A stretch of 26,622 bases of DNA from a virus, in the IMG/VR virus record IMGVR_UViG_3300036770_004502, positions 1 through 26,622 of that record. The stretch is one strand, 5' to 3'. Both the position numbers and the translations under genes were made by a program. The notes under the pieces were generated by a model that saw only the letters and a list, made by a program, of their open reading frames with translations, searched no databases and was not told where the DNA came from. This document shows, piece by piece, positions 8,118 to 15,274 of the stretch (position 1 is the stretch's first letter; each line of letters opens with the position of its first letter).

Positions 8118-11100
8118 TCAGAGCTCCAGGAGTGAGCGAAATTTGCCGGGGTCGCGGGAGATGGCCACGAACAGCGCCTCCTGCCCCTGGCGAGAGTTGA
8201 AAGCCACGTCGGCGATCCGGCTGGGGTCGTCGACCAGGTAGAAGTTCTGAGCGTTCTGCAGCGTGGCGCTGAAGCTCTTCGCCGGGTCGGCCAGGCCCGC
8301 GCTTGCCAGCCCAGGTGCCGGCATGTCGGGCGCCGGAACGCCGGCCAGGCCACCGGTGGAGTGGTGAACCCGGCGGGCGTAGTCGTCCAGGGCGGCCATG
8401 CCACGTGCGTTGAAGTCGTGAAGGAATGGCAGCGCGCCTTCCTGCTGCACCACGGCGGCTCGGGTGACGAACTCCCAGTTGGAGAGCATCGCGGGGATGC
8501 TGTCGCTGGTACCGGTGCCGGGGCCTTGGATGTGGCCACCGGTGGCTGCGGCCACTGTTGCCACGGACGCTACGGAGCTGAGCGTGGATGTGGTTGAGCT
8601 GGCAGCACCTGCGGTGGCCATAGCAGTGGCCATGGCTGTTGCAGCAGCCGTGCCGGCTGAAGTGATAGCGGCCGCCATGGCCGTTGCAGCCGTGGTCCCC
8701 CCAGCGGTAATACCTGTACCCATAGCCGCTGCACCGGCAGTCGATGCGCTGGTGATGGCAGCAGCAGTGGCCGTCGCGCCAGCAGTCTCAGCCGCAGCCT
8801 CTGCCCCCGAGCTGAACAGCCCACCCAGGCTGTCGGTGGCCATCTGCGCCAGGTTCTGCGAAGCCACCTGAGCCATGGAGCTGGCGATGCTGGTGATGAA
8901 GCTGGTGGCAGCCTCCTGCAGCGTCATGGTGCCGGTCGCGAGCCCCTCCAGCGCGCCGGCCAGGCCGGTCTCGAAGCCGCTCTTCAGGGCATTGCTCAAC
9001 TCGTTGGCGGTGTACTTGGTCTGCTCCAGCTGGGCCTGCAGATCCTTGACTCGTTCGATGGCAGCCGGATCTCCGGTCACCTCGGCCAGCTGCTGCATCT
9101 GCGGCAACAGCTTTTCCACCTCGGTTGCAGTGCGGGCATGCAAGTCGATGATCTGCTGGCGCGCGCCGATCTCGCTGATCAGCCCTGCCTGCTGCTGTGC
9201 CTGGATGCTGCTCTCCTGGCGCGACTGCTCGGCGAACACGCGATCCACCTGGGCCTGCAGCTCACCAAGCTGGGCAGATGCTCGTTCGACGTTGATCAGG
9301 CTGTCGACCAGGCTGAGCCCGGCCTCGTCACCGCGCGCCTGCAGGCGCTCGATCAGCTCGCCATACTCCTGCTCGATCTGCATCGCGGCCGCCGCGGCCT
9401 GCTGACCCTGAGCGTTGAGCAGCTGAACTTGCAGGTTGGCCAGGGTCTTGCCATCGGCATCGGCCTGGCGCTTCTTCTCTTCCTGGTTGATGAGCTCCAG
9501 GGCCACGGCGGCACGCGCCTGCAGGGCACCGGTCAGCCCTTTCTCGGCCAGCTCGTACTGGCGCACCTCTTCGGTGTTCTTACCCAGGGTGGCGGCCTGG
9601 CGCTCCAGCTGAGCAACGTACTGCTCCTGTTGCTTTAGCTCCTGGTCCACCTTCGGCTTGGGCGTGCGGGGCTTCTTCACCCGTTCGGCGTAGCGCGCCT
9701 CGATGGCGGCGATGTCTTTGGTGATCTTGTCTTCGCTGATCAGCTCCGAGTCCGGGTTGGCCGTGCGGATCTTCTCCACGTTGGCCCGGTACTCGGCGAT
9801 CGCCTTTTCCTTCTGCTCGACCTTGCTCAGCGACTGCTCGCGGATCTTCGCCAGCTCCTGCTGGGCAGCGATGGAGTCCTCGTTGATTTTGGTCAGCTCG
9901 GCCGCCCAGGCCGCTTCCTGGTCGCGCTGCTGGATCTGCAGGTTGAGCCGCTGCTCTTCGGCATCGAGCGCCGCAGCTGTCTCCGGGTCGATGCTGGTCC
10001 CCAGGCGATCACCGCGCACGCCATAGCGGGCATCGGTGCGGCGGCGCTGCACATCGGCCAGCTGGTCTTCCAGGGTGGCATCACGACCGATGCCCAGCAT
10101 CTCGTCCCATGCCTCGGCCGCGACGTTCTTGATGCCCTTCCAGGCCGACTCGATCAGCCCCAGATTGCCGGCGATCTCCTGGGCCCGCTGCTGCATGGTG
10201 CTGGCCAGGGTATCCATGGCCAGCTGGGCGGCGGCGGCTTCATTACCCTGGGCTTCCAGAGCGGCGATCTGCTCATACACAGCCGCGGTGAGGAAGTTGT
10301 ACTGCTCGTTCAGCTCAGCAGCCGCCTGGGCCGGCTCATCGGCCAGGCGCTTGAACTCGGAGACGGTATCGCCCACCGCCTTGCCGATGGTGTTCTCCAT
10401 CACCACGGCGGTGGTCGCGATTTTCTCGATCTGCTCGGCGGTGAACTTGCCGGCATTGGTCACTTCGGCCAGCGCGGCGGCCGCCTGCCGCTGGGTACCG
10501 GAGATGCCATCGATGCGCGCGGCCATGTTGGCCAGCTGGTCGGCGCTGGTACCGGCCGAGTTGCCGGTCATGATGATGGCCTTGTTGAACTCGAAGCCTT
10601 CCTTGCCGCCTTGCTGGTAGGCCACAAGCAGGCCGGTGGTGGCCACAACGGCACCACCGATGGCCAAGGTCAGCGGATTCAGGGTGGACAGCAACGCCCG
10701 GCCAGCATTGCCGATGCCACCGAAGGAGTCCTTGATCTGCCCGCCTTGCTGGATGGCCACCATCCAGATGGGCATGCCACTGGCAATGCTGGTGGTGATG
10801 TCGGTGATCTGCATCGGCAGCTGGGCCATGGCCTGCTTGTACTGGCCAGCAGTGATGCCCGCTGCACGCATGGTCTCTTCACTGCCTGCCAGGCGAACGC
10901 GGTTCTCCTTGAGCTTGGCGTTGTAGAGGTCGAAGCCCTCGGCATCGATCAGGCCCTGGCTACGGTAGCCGCGCAGGCGCTGTTCCATGTTATCCAGCCG
11001 ATCCAGCTCGCGGACGACCGGGTCGATCTGGCCCAGCAACTCGGCCAGCTCTCGTGCCTGGCGCTGCGCTGCGTCCGCACCTTGATCCAGGCCGCCGGCA

Positions 11101-11327
11101 GACTCACGGGCACCGGCGCCTAGCTTCTTCGCGGCGGCAGCGGCAGCCTGGCTTTCACTGCCCAGCTGATCGGCAGCCTGGCTGGCGCCCTGCAGCTTGG
11201 TGCTGGCGACGTCGGAGGCGTCACCCACATCGCGCACATTCTGCTCAAGCGCCTGCAGGGCCTGCTGGCCCTGCTGCAGGTCGGCTTTCAGGCGGAGTGC
11301 GAGTTCGAGATCGGAGCGGTTGGCCAT
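8118..11327 (-). CDS. Tail tape measure protein
   Basis: A 1069-residue protein, the longest in the window, which sets tail length and probably helps DNA entry. Evidence: long Ala/Gln-rich helices and coiled coil (about 1-130 and 480-780); the tape-measure motif LPMQITDITTSIASGMPIWM and QQGGQIKDSFGG near residues 170-205; a hydrophobic stretch after it (about 215-235, LAIGGAVVATTGLLVAY); and an Ala/Thr low-complexity zone (about 860-935) followed by the usual C-terminal segment (GTGTSDSIPAMLSNWEFVTRAAV). By the usual rule of about 1.5 angstrom per residue the tail would be near 160 nm; this is an estimate. The Shine-Dalgarno sequence is weak. Upstream lies a 79-base gap with the dyad at 11387-11404. 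Confidence 0.93.
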   Translation of the reverse strand: MANRSDLELALRLKADLQQGQQALQALEQNVRDVGDASDVASTKLQGASQAADQLGSESQAAAAAAKKLGAGARESAGGLDQGADAAQRQARELAELLGQIDPVVRELDRLDNMEQRLRGYRSQGLIDAEGFDLYNAKLKENRVRLAGSEETMRAAGITAGQYKQAMAQLPMQITDITTSIASGMPIWMVAIQQGGQIKDSFGGIGNAGRALLSTLNPLTLAIGGAVVATTGLLVAYQQGGKEGFEFNKAIIMTGNSAGTSADQLANMAARIDGISGTQRQAAAALAEVTNAGKFTAEQIEKIATTAVVMENTIGKAVGDTVSEFKRLADEPAQAAAELNEQYNFLTAAVYEQIAALEAQGNEAAAAQLAMDTLASTMQQRAQEIAGNLGLIESAWKGIKNVAAEAWDEMLGIGRDATLEDQLADVQRRRTDARYGVRGDRLGTSIDPETAAALDAEEQRLNLQIQQRDQEAAWAAELTKINEDSIAAQQELAKIREQSLSKVEQKEKAIAEYRANVEKIRTANPDSELISEDKITKDIAAIEARYAERVKKPRTPKPKVDQELKQQEQYVAQLERQAATLGKNTEEVRQYELAEKGLTGALQARAAVALELINQEEKKRQADADGKTLANLQVQLLNAQGQQAAAAAMQIEQEYGELIERLQARGDEAGLSLVDSLINVERASAQLGELQAQVDRVFAEQSRQESSIQAQQQAGLISEIGARQQIIDLHARTATEVEKLLPQMQQLAEVTGDPAAIERVKDLQAQLEQTKYTANELSNALKSGFETGLAGALEGLATGTMTLQEAATSFITSIASSMAQVASQNLAQMATDSLGGLFSSGAEAAAETAGATATAAAITSASTAGAAAMGTGITAGGTTAATAMAAAITSAGTAAATAMATAMATAGAASSTTSTLSSVASVATVAAATGGHIQGPGTGTSDSIPAMLSNWEFVTRAAVVQQEGALPFLHDFNARGMAALDDYARRVHHSTGGLAGVPAPDMPAPGLASAGLADPAKSFSATLQNAQNFYLVDDPSRIADVAFNSRQGQEALFVAISRDPGKFRSLLEL

Positions 11328-11386
11328 GGCGTGCGGGGATCGAGGCAGTGTGAGCCCTGATCCTCGCGCGCGCGTGAGTGGCGGTC

Positions 11387-11404
11387 TTTTCGGCTGGCCG
11401 AAAA
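11387..11404. promoter_or_regulatory. TTTTCGGC-TG-GCCGAAAA dyad, copy 2
   Basis: A perfect 8-bp inverted repeat with a 2-base centre, immediately beyond the methyltransferase stop codon and about 60 bases upstream of the tape measure start. Nearly the same element occurs at 18372-18389 before the protease gene. The flank on the minus strand is also partly shared (GAAAAGAC then CGC). There is no T-run after the stem, so it does not look like a simple terminator; a binding site for a late activator or a promoter element is plausible. Confidence 0.6.
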
Positions 11405-11406
11405 AC

Positions 11407-12201
11407 TTAGAACAAGCCTGCCGGTTCGGCCTGGATATCCCAGGAGAAGATCAGCACCTCGCGGGCTTCCGAGCCCTTGCCTCCGCCCACCGTGTAGGTG
11501 ATGTCGGTGCTCTCGATGTGGTATCGGCCAAACACACGGCGGATGTCGGGGTGGTCATTCAGGCTGACGATGGCCTTGCCCTTGATCTGCCCCAGCACCT
11601 CGGCCATCTGCTCGTATTGCTCGAAGCCAAACGGCACGCCGTAGCCCTCGGTCTGCCAGTACGGCGGATCGCAGTAGAACAGCGTGTGCGGGCGATCGTA
11701 GCGGCGGAAACAGTCCTGCCAGGTCAGGTGCTCGATGTAGGTGTTGCTCAGCCGCAGGTGTGCAGCCGAAAGCGACTCCTCGATCCGCAGCAGGTTAAGC
11801 CCAGGCGGCTGAGTGGTGGCGGTGCCGTAGCTCTGGCCGTCTACTCGCCCGCCGAAGGCCGACTGCTGCAGGTAGTAGAACCGGGCCGCGCGCTGGATGT
11901 CGGTCAGGGTCTCCGGCCGGGTCTCCTGCAGCCACTTGAACACCTGGCGACTGCTCAGTGCCCATTTGAACTGGCGGACGAACTCTTCCAGGTGGTGCTG
12001 TACGACCCGGTACAGGTTGACCAGGTCGCCGTTGACGTCATTCAGCACCTCCACCTCCGCCGGCACTGGCCGCAGGAAGTACAGCGCGGCACCTCCGGCG
12101 AACGGCTCGACGTAGCAGGAGTGACGAGGAAACAGCGGGAAGATGCGGTCGGCTAGACGCCGTTTGCCCCCTATCCAGGGGATGATGGGTTGGGCCTGCA
12201 T
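11407..12201 (-). CDS. Adenine-specific DNA methyltransferase (Dam/D12 class)
   Basis: A 264-residue N6-adenine methyltransferase of the D12 class. Motifs in order: motif X PWIGGKRRL (8-16), SAM-binding motif I VEPFAGGAAL (31-40), catalytic DPPY (178-181). The start is the ATG at 12201, with GGAGG 4 bases upstream; the open frame continues upstream to 12282 but only this start has a good site and gives motif X at the expected place. It overlaps the 3' end of com by 31 bases, as com and mom overlap in Mu. It probably methylates phage DNA to evade host restriction, replacing the role of Mom. Target sequence cannot be read from the protein. Its setting between tail genes marks the cassette as an accessory insertion. 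Confidence 0.9.
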   Translation of the reverse strand: MQAQPIIPWIGGKRRLADRIFPLFPRHSCYVEPFAGGAALYFLRPVPAEVEVLNDVNGDLVNLYRVVQHHLEEFVRQFKWALSSRQVFKWLQETRPETLTDIQRAARFYYLQQSAFGGRVDGQSYGTATTQPPGLNLLRIEESLSAAHLRLSNTYIEHLTWQDCFRRYDRPHTLFYCDPPYWQTEGYGVPFGFEQYEQMAEVLGQIKGKAIVSLNDHPDIRRVFGRYHIESTDITYTVGGGKGSEAREVLIFSWDIQAEPAGLF

Positions 12202-12356
12202 GATGCCTCCGTGCGGGCGCTCGATGGCGCTTCGGGGAGGCTCTCGGCCTTCAGGTGATTCAAGGTCCGGCAGCGCGGACACTTGATCTGTAACGAGTCA
12301 AATCGGCTGGCTCTGGCCAGCAGGCGGCCACAGCCGCCACAACGAATGTCTTTCAC
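12171..12356 (-). CDS. com: Com-like zinc-binding translational regulator
   Basis: A 61-residue protein (Mu Com is of nearly the same length, about 62) with the Com fingerprint: IRCGGCGRLL at the N-terminus and IKCPRCRTLN, giving two CxxC pairs (C6/C9 and C26/C29) that bind zinc. The start chosen is the GTG at 12356, which puts the first residues KDIRC where Mu Com has KSIRC; an upstream in-frame ATG at 12431 would add an unconserved leader. In Mu, Com binds the mom mRNA and opens a hairpin that hides its ribosome binding site. Here the gene overlaps the adenine methyltransferase by 31 bases, so the same control of that gene is expected. Confidence 0.88.
   Translation of the reverse strand: MKDIRCGGCGRLLARASRFDSLQIKCPRCRTLNHLKAESLPEAPSSARTEASCRPNPSSPG
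12205..12241 (-). promoter_or_regulatory. Hairpin that could hide the methyltransferase ribosome binding site
   Basis: On the minus strand GCCTCC (12241-12236) is perfectly complementary to GGAGGC (12210-12205), which is the Shine-Dalgarno sequence of the methyltransferase starting at 12201. The 25-base loop contains a GCGC-N6-GCGC inner pairing. This is the layout of the translation-inhibiting stem of Mu mom, the target of Com. The pairing is seen directly; the regulatory role is inferred from the com gene that overlaps it. Confidence 0.6.
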
Positions 12357-12393
12357 TCTCGGCAACACCCTTTCCAATTTGCTAGGCTCGCCG

Positions 12394-12409
12394 CGCTCAC
12401 GCGTGAGCG
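12394..12409. promoter_or_regulatory. 16-bp perfect palindrome upstream of com
   Basis: CGCTCACGCGTGAGCG is perfectly self-complementary and lies about 40 bases upstream of the com GTG. Mu mom/com is switched on by the late activator C and controlled by host factors at its promoter, so an operator here is plausible. No convincing -10/-35 pair can be assigned. Confidence 0.5.
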
Positions 12410-12450
12410 GAGGGCCTTGGCTGGCTGGCACTGGTGTTGCCTGTTCGGCG

Positions 12451-12482
12451 CCAAGGTCTGGTGTTCCACCACCAGGCCTTGG
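12451..12482. promoter_or_regulatory. Long hairpin between tail gene and com
   Basis: The 32-base stretch folds into CCAAGG / CCTTGG plus CTGGTG / CACCAG with a single mismatch between the two helices and a 6-base loop (12 paired positions). It begins about 15 bases after the stop codon of the 85-residue protein. No T-run follows on the minus strand, so it is more likely an attenuator, mRNA-stability element or protein-binding structure than a plain terminator. Confidence 0.6.
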
Positions 12483-12496
12483 AGCCCTCTTTCTGA

Positions 12497-12754
12497 TTAC
12501 TGCAGCAGGGCGCGGATGGCCTGCACCTGCTGATACAGCTTGTTGCCTTCAGGCTCTGAGCAACCGAACTCGTTGACGAAGGTCGAGAAGCTGCTCCCGC
12601 GCCCATTTGCCTGAAGCCAGGCTTCATAGCGGTGGGCCAGATCCAGCAGCTTCAGCCGCAGAGCGAGGCGATCGCGCTCCTGCTGCTTGCGCTGCCGATG
12701 GGCGTACAAGATGGCTCGCTCTTCCTCGTCCAGGTCGAACAGCTGCTCGCTCAC
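12497..12754 (-). CDS. Small helical protein of the tail region, unknown function
   Basis: An 85-residue protein, mostly charged helix (residues about 9-45, LDEEERAILYAHRQRKQQERDRLALRLKLLDLAHRYEAW) followed by a compact C-terminal part. It overlaps the previous gene by ATGA. It has no membrane segment or recognised family. Position right after the tail chaperones and before the inserted com cassette suggests a tail assembly accessory role, but this is only positional. Alternatively it could be an extra gene brought in with the cassette. Confidence 0.7.
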   Translation of the reverse strand: MSEQLFDLDEEERAILYAHRQRKQQERDRLALRLKLLDLAHRYEAWLQANGRGSSFSTFVNEFGCSEPEGNKLYQQVQAIRALLQ

Positions 12755-12894
12755 TTCAGCAACTCCTTCAGATGCTGCTCGGCATCCTTACCGCCGGCGA
12801 ATGCCAGGTTGATGTCCTTCATTCGAGCGGCCCGCTCCCGCCGCTGGCGGCGCAGCTCGGCCTCGTAATGCAGCAGGATCTGCCGCTGGGTCAT
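12751..12894 (-). CDS. Tail assembly chaperone, downstream (T) part
   Basis: From the ATG at 12894 this reads 47 residues (MTQRQILLHYEAELRRQRRE...), overlapping the previous gene by ATGA. The same frame is open much further upstream (to 13089), and its upstream residues ARWSDVYATLVTAGYGQPGDIGR (split here only by the overlap) look like genuine chaperone sequence. It is therefore more likely made as the C-terminal extension of the preceding protein by a -1 frameshift, as with the G/GT proteins of long-tailed phages. The fusion would be about 210 residues if the shift occurs at the AAAAG site at 12978-12982. Both modes of expression are possible. Confidence 0.7.
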   Translation of the reverse strand: MTQRQILLHYEAELRRQRRERAARMKDINLAFAGGKDAEQHLKELLK

Positions 12895-13382
12895 CCGGCC
12901 GATGTCTCCGGGCTGTCCGTATCCAGCGGTGACGAGGGTGGCGTAGACGTCCGACCAGCGCGCACCGCCGCCGCTGCCTTTTCGGCCACCACCCGTGTCA
13001 GCACGCTGCGCATATAGAAAGGGCCGTTCACCGTCCACCATGTCATCAGCAGGCGATAGCCACTGTCCTGGTCGAGCGCGGCTACCCACTCAGGCTCAAC
13101 ATCGGCAGCCGCCGCCACCAGCTCCTGGATCGCAAGATGGTGCTTGCCCAGGATCACCAGGATCTGCTCCAGCTCCGGTACACCACCAGCACCGATCTGC
13201 GCGTGTAGGTCATCGAGGAACGGCTGGGCCAGCGGACGCAGGCCTAGTCCTTCGATAAAGCCGTACTCGCGGACGGTGACCTGGCGCCCGGCGATGATCG
13301 GCGAGCGCTCGGGGTGGAGCACCTGCAGGTCATCCGCGCCTGGCTCAGCCGGCTTGACCGGCTTCTCGACCTTCCTTGCCAT
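12891..13382 (-). CDS. Tail assembly chaperone, upstream (G) part
   Basis: A 163-residue protein directly after the tail tube gene and shortly before the tape measure, the position of G/GT chaperones that coat the tape measure during assembly. Residues 24-125 look folded (IIAGRQVTVREYGFIEGLG, LEQILVILGKHH, LLMTWWTVNGPFYM). The last 22 residues (AGRTSTPPSSPLDTDSPETSAG in part) are low-complexity Ser/Thr/Pro and overlap the more protein-like -1 frame, a sign that a fraction of ribosomes leave this frame before the stop. The start follows the tube stop by 3 bases. Confidence 0.8.
   Translation of the reverse strand: MARKVEKPVKPAEPGADDLQVLHPERSPIIAGRQVTVREYGFIEGLGLRPLAQPFLDDLHAQIGAGGVPELEQILVILGKHHLAIQELVAAAADVEPEWVAALDQDSGYRLLMTWWTVNGPFYMRSVLTRVVAEKAAAAVRAGRTSTPPSSPLDTDSPETSAG
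12978..12983 (-). other. Candidate -1 frameshift site
   Basis: In the upstream chaperone frame codons 134-135 read GAA AAG, giving an AAAAG run at which the AAG-decoding tRNA can re-pair on AAA after a one-base backward slip. It is the only A-rich stretch in the overlap before the downstream frame starts to look coding (WSDVY). It is not a classic heptamer of the X-XXY-YYZ kind, so this location is a guess. Confidence 0.35.
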
Positions 13383-13384
13383 GG

Positions 13385-14134
13385 CTATGCGCTCTTCTGG
13401 TCGATACGGCCGAAGCCACCCAGGTTCGCGTCGGCAGCATTCACCACGTCGTACAGGACGCTGCCGGTCAGGGCGAAGTTGCCGTACTCGTCGTTGATGA
13501 AGGCCAGGTCGCTCACCGGATCGAACTTGGTCCGGTACAGCGAGACGATCACCGGCTCGTTGTTCTCGGTGTTGATTCCGTCGATCAGCACGAAGCGCTC
13601 CGGCGGCGCATCGGTGAACATGGTGAAACTCTGGCGGTTGGCATAGGTGTATGCGGCCTTGAACGGCTGCACCAGGGCACCGGGGTCCAGGAGTTCGATC
13701 AAGCCGGCGTTGGCCGAATCCAGCTTGTAGTTGCCTGTCGGCAAGGTGGCCGGAGTACCCGCGCTGTCGGTGATGGCCAGGGAGGACACGAAGGGATGAT
13801 CCAGCTTCACCCGGTCACCAGCGATAAGGCCCGCCGGCAGGGGTTCGCCCGTCACGCTACCACCCGTCACATCCAGGACGGATGCCCAGATGGCCAGGGC
13901 GATGTTCTGCGGCAGCCACTCGTCGAAGGTCATGTTGAGTGTTGCCGTCTTGCCACGTTGCAAGCGGCCGTACTGAAGACGGTTGCCCGAGAAACTCTCG
14001 GTCTTATTGGTGCTGTCGGTCGCCAGCTGCAGGGTGGCGGCGGGTACGTTGCCGCACCAGGTCAGCTTGCCCGGCTTGCCGTTGGGCAGGCGCTCGCCAG
14101 CGAAGACTTTGCCCTGGAAGGAAAAGAGGCTCAT
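13385..14134 (-). CDS. Major tail tube protein
   Basis: A 249-residue beta-rich protein without membrane segments (FSFQGKVFAGERLPNGKPG, LTWCGNVPAATLQLATDST, TATLNMTFDEW, FTMFTDAPPERFVLIDGIN). It resembles the siphovirus tail tube proteins of B3/D3112-like and related phages, in which residues around N54-P... form the tube beta-sandwich. Position fits: terminator and connector genes before it, chaperone pair and tape measure after it. There is no sheath gene next to it, so the tail is non-contractile. GAGG about 10 bases upstream of the ATG is a fair ribosome binding site. Confidence 0.85.
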   Translation of the reverse strand: MSLFSFQGKVFAGERLPNGKPGKLTWCGNVPAATLQLATDSTNKTESFSGNRLQYGRLQRGKTATLNMTFDEWLPQNIALAIWASVLDVTGGSVTGEPLPAGLIAGDRVKLDHPFVSSLAITDSAGTPATLPTGNYKLDSANAGLIELLDPGALVQPFKAAYTYANRQSFTMFTDAPPERFVLIDGINTENNEPVIVSLYRTKFDPVSDLAFINDEYGNFALTGSVLYDVVNAADANLGGFGRIDQKSA

Positions 14135-14145
14135 GTGTCAGTCCC

Positions 14146-14319
14146 TCACTTGGCGGCCGGGGCCGCGATGATTTTCTGTTGGATCAGCCAGGCCTTGTCG
14201 ACCTCGTTGACCTCGATATCGGCGCCTTCCTTGAAGGGTTTCCCGCCATGGGTGTGATCCTTCAGGAGGGTTACTTTTTCCAGCTTCTGCTGTTCGGGCT
14301 TGGCCTCGGGCTTGCTCAT
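14146..14319 (-). CDS. DUF7210-like small protein
   Basis: A 57-residue protein that is easy to miss because of its size. It starts at the ATG overlapping the previous stop as ATGA and ends 11 bases before the tail tube gene. The core reads KVTLLKDHTHGGKPFKEGAD then IEVNEVDKAWLIQQKII, the pattern of DUF7210-type phage proteins (VTLLKDHTHxG, EIEV, WLI). It sits where Mu has gp38. Its frame is in phase with gene flow and codon choice is like its neighbours. Function unknown; perhaps a small tail-completion or assembly protein. Confidence 0.85.
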   Translation of the reverse strand: MSKPEAKPEQQKLEKVTLLKDHTHGGKPFKEGADIEVNEVDKAWLIQQKIIAAPAAK

Positions 14320-14756
14320 GGTGTTGCACCTATGAAGTGTTGGGTTTGGAACACGTCGGCCCAGAGCAGCATGCTGTCGTTGAAATCCAGCACATCACCC
14401 TGGAGCCACCAGCAGGGGCGGCCGCCGTTTACTGGCGGTGTCCAGCCCAAGATTGCGTCGCGGGCCTGGCCGATCAGCGGGCTGATCGCTTCCATCGCCT
14501 CATCACCGGATTGGTCGCGGTAGTTCTGCACGGCGATCACCACGCCGAAGGTCACCACCGCACGCTGCCGGCCTGTTCTGGGGCCATCGCTGTCACCCCG
14601 CTCGTTGGCCAGCAACACATAGGCGCTGTCCGGCCGGAACTCGCTAAAGGCTTTGATCCTGGAGTACTCCGCCGCGCCCTGGACCAGTTGGAGATCGGGC
14701 ACAAGCGCCTCCAGGCGAGCAATCACGGTGCTCACCGGGAACGGCGCCGAACTCAC
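14316..14756 (-). CDS. Tail terminator-like protein (Mu gp37 type)
   Basis: A 146-residue protein in the place of Mu gp37 (gene K). It starts with ATG overlapping the gp36-like stop by 4 bases. The mix of an N-terminal helix (VSTVIARLEALVPDLQLVQG), a strand-rich centre (SAYVLLANERG, AVVTFGVVIAVQ) and a helix (AMEAISPLIGQARDAILGW) fits tail terminator folds, which cap the tube and join it to the head connector. Assigned by order and fold pattern; sequence similarity to a named family is only moderate. Confidence 0.75.
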   Translation of the reverse strand: MSSAPFPVSTVIARLEALVPDLQLVQGAAEYSRIKAFSEFRPDSAYVLLANERGDSDGPRTGRQRAVVTFGVVIAVQNYRDQSGDEAMEAISPLIGQARDAILGWTPPVNGGRPCWWLQGDVLDFNDSMLLWADVFQTQHFIGATP

Positions 14757-15271
14757 CGGAAGCCCCTCAGTTGCTCGCGGCTGAACACGCTCTCATCCGC
14801 CTCGAAGCGCACGTCGATCGCACTCGGGCTGGTGGCCACCGGGTCGTTGCCGCCCAGGGAGAACTTGCCGGCTGCGATCAACTGCAGGAACTTCAGCGCA
14901 TCGCGATAAGCCCGCACGATCGGGTCAGTTTCTTCCTTGCCGCTGCGGTCCTTGTGCAGCAGGTAGCGGCCGATGTCGCGGGTCCAGCCCGTCACCAGCT
15001 CAGGCACTGGGCTGAGCGGTAGGTTGTAGCCACGTCGGGCCAGGTAGCCGTCGATCAGGCTTTCCGCCTGGGCAACGGCATCCTCAATTCGGCGCAGCGC
15101 ATCATCCGCCTCCGCCACCTGGTCGGCCGTCCAGGTGCTGCGATCGCCACCGCGCAGGGTGGCCTCCATCAGCTCCCAGGCAACCGGTTTCAAGTGGGCG
15201 GCCGTGGCCACCTGGGACAGTTCGCGCGCCCCAGGTCGTTCAGCCAAGTCGGTGGCGGTGATGTACTGCAT
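14753..15271 (-). CDS. Head-tail connector, Mu gp36-like (DUF1320)
   Basis: A 172-residue protein that begins MQYITATDLAERPGARELSQ, the usual opening of DUF1320/Mu gp36 proteins (YIT..DL..R.G..EL.Q). The helical body includes DDALRRIEDAVAQAESLIDGYLARRGYNLPL and DIGRYLLH. These proteins form an adaptor ring at the portal. GTGGAG lies 6 bases before the ATG. The C-terminal 40 residues are flexible in composition (SLGGNDPVATSPSAIDVRFE). Confidence 0.88.
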   Translation of the reverse strand: MQYITATDLAERPGARELSQVATAAHLKPVAWELMEATLRGGDRSTWTADQVAEADDALRRIEDAVAQAESLIDGYLARRGYNLPLSPVPELVTGWTRDIGRYLLHKDRSGKEETDPIVRAYRDALKFLQLIAAGKFSLGGNDPVATSPSAIDVRFEADESVFSREQLRGFR

Positions 15272-15274
15272 GGG

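Noticed and set aside
6959-8539. Longer version of the gene starting at 8539 rather than 8116
   Set aside because: The extra 141 codons lie inside the tape measure gene and are Pro/Ser/Thr/Arg-rich shadow sequence; the start at 8116 is one base after the tape measure stop.
8600-8820. Ala/Thr-rich repetitive stretch considered as a DNA tandem repeat
   Set aside because: It is low-complexity coding sequence in the tape measure; the DNA units are irregular and it is best seen as protein composition.
12202-12282. Upstream start of the methyltransferase at 12282
   Set aside because: No ribosome binding site, and the added residues are not part of the methyltransferase fold; GGAGG at 12210-12206 fixes the start at 12201.
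12357-12431. Longer Com with ATG at 12431
   Set aside because: The added 25 residues contain the palindrome region and have no match to Com; the GTG at 12356 gives the length and N-terminus of Com.
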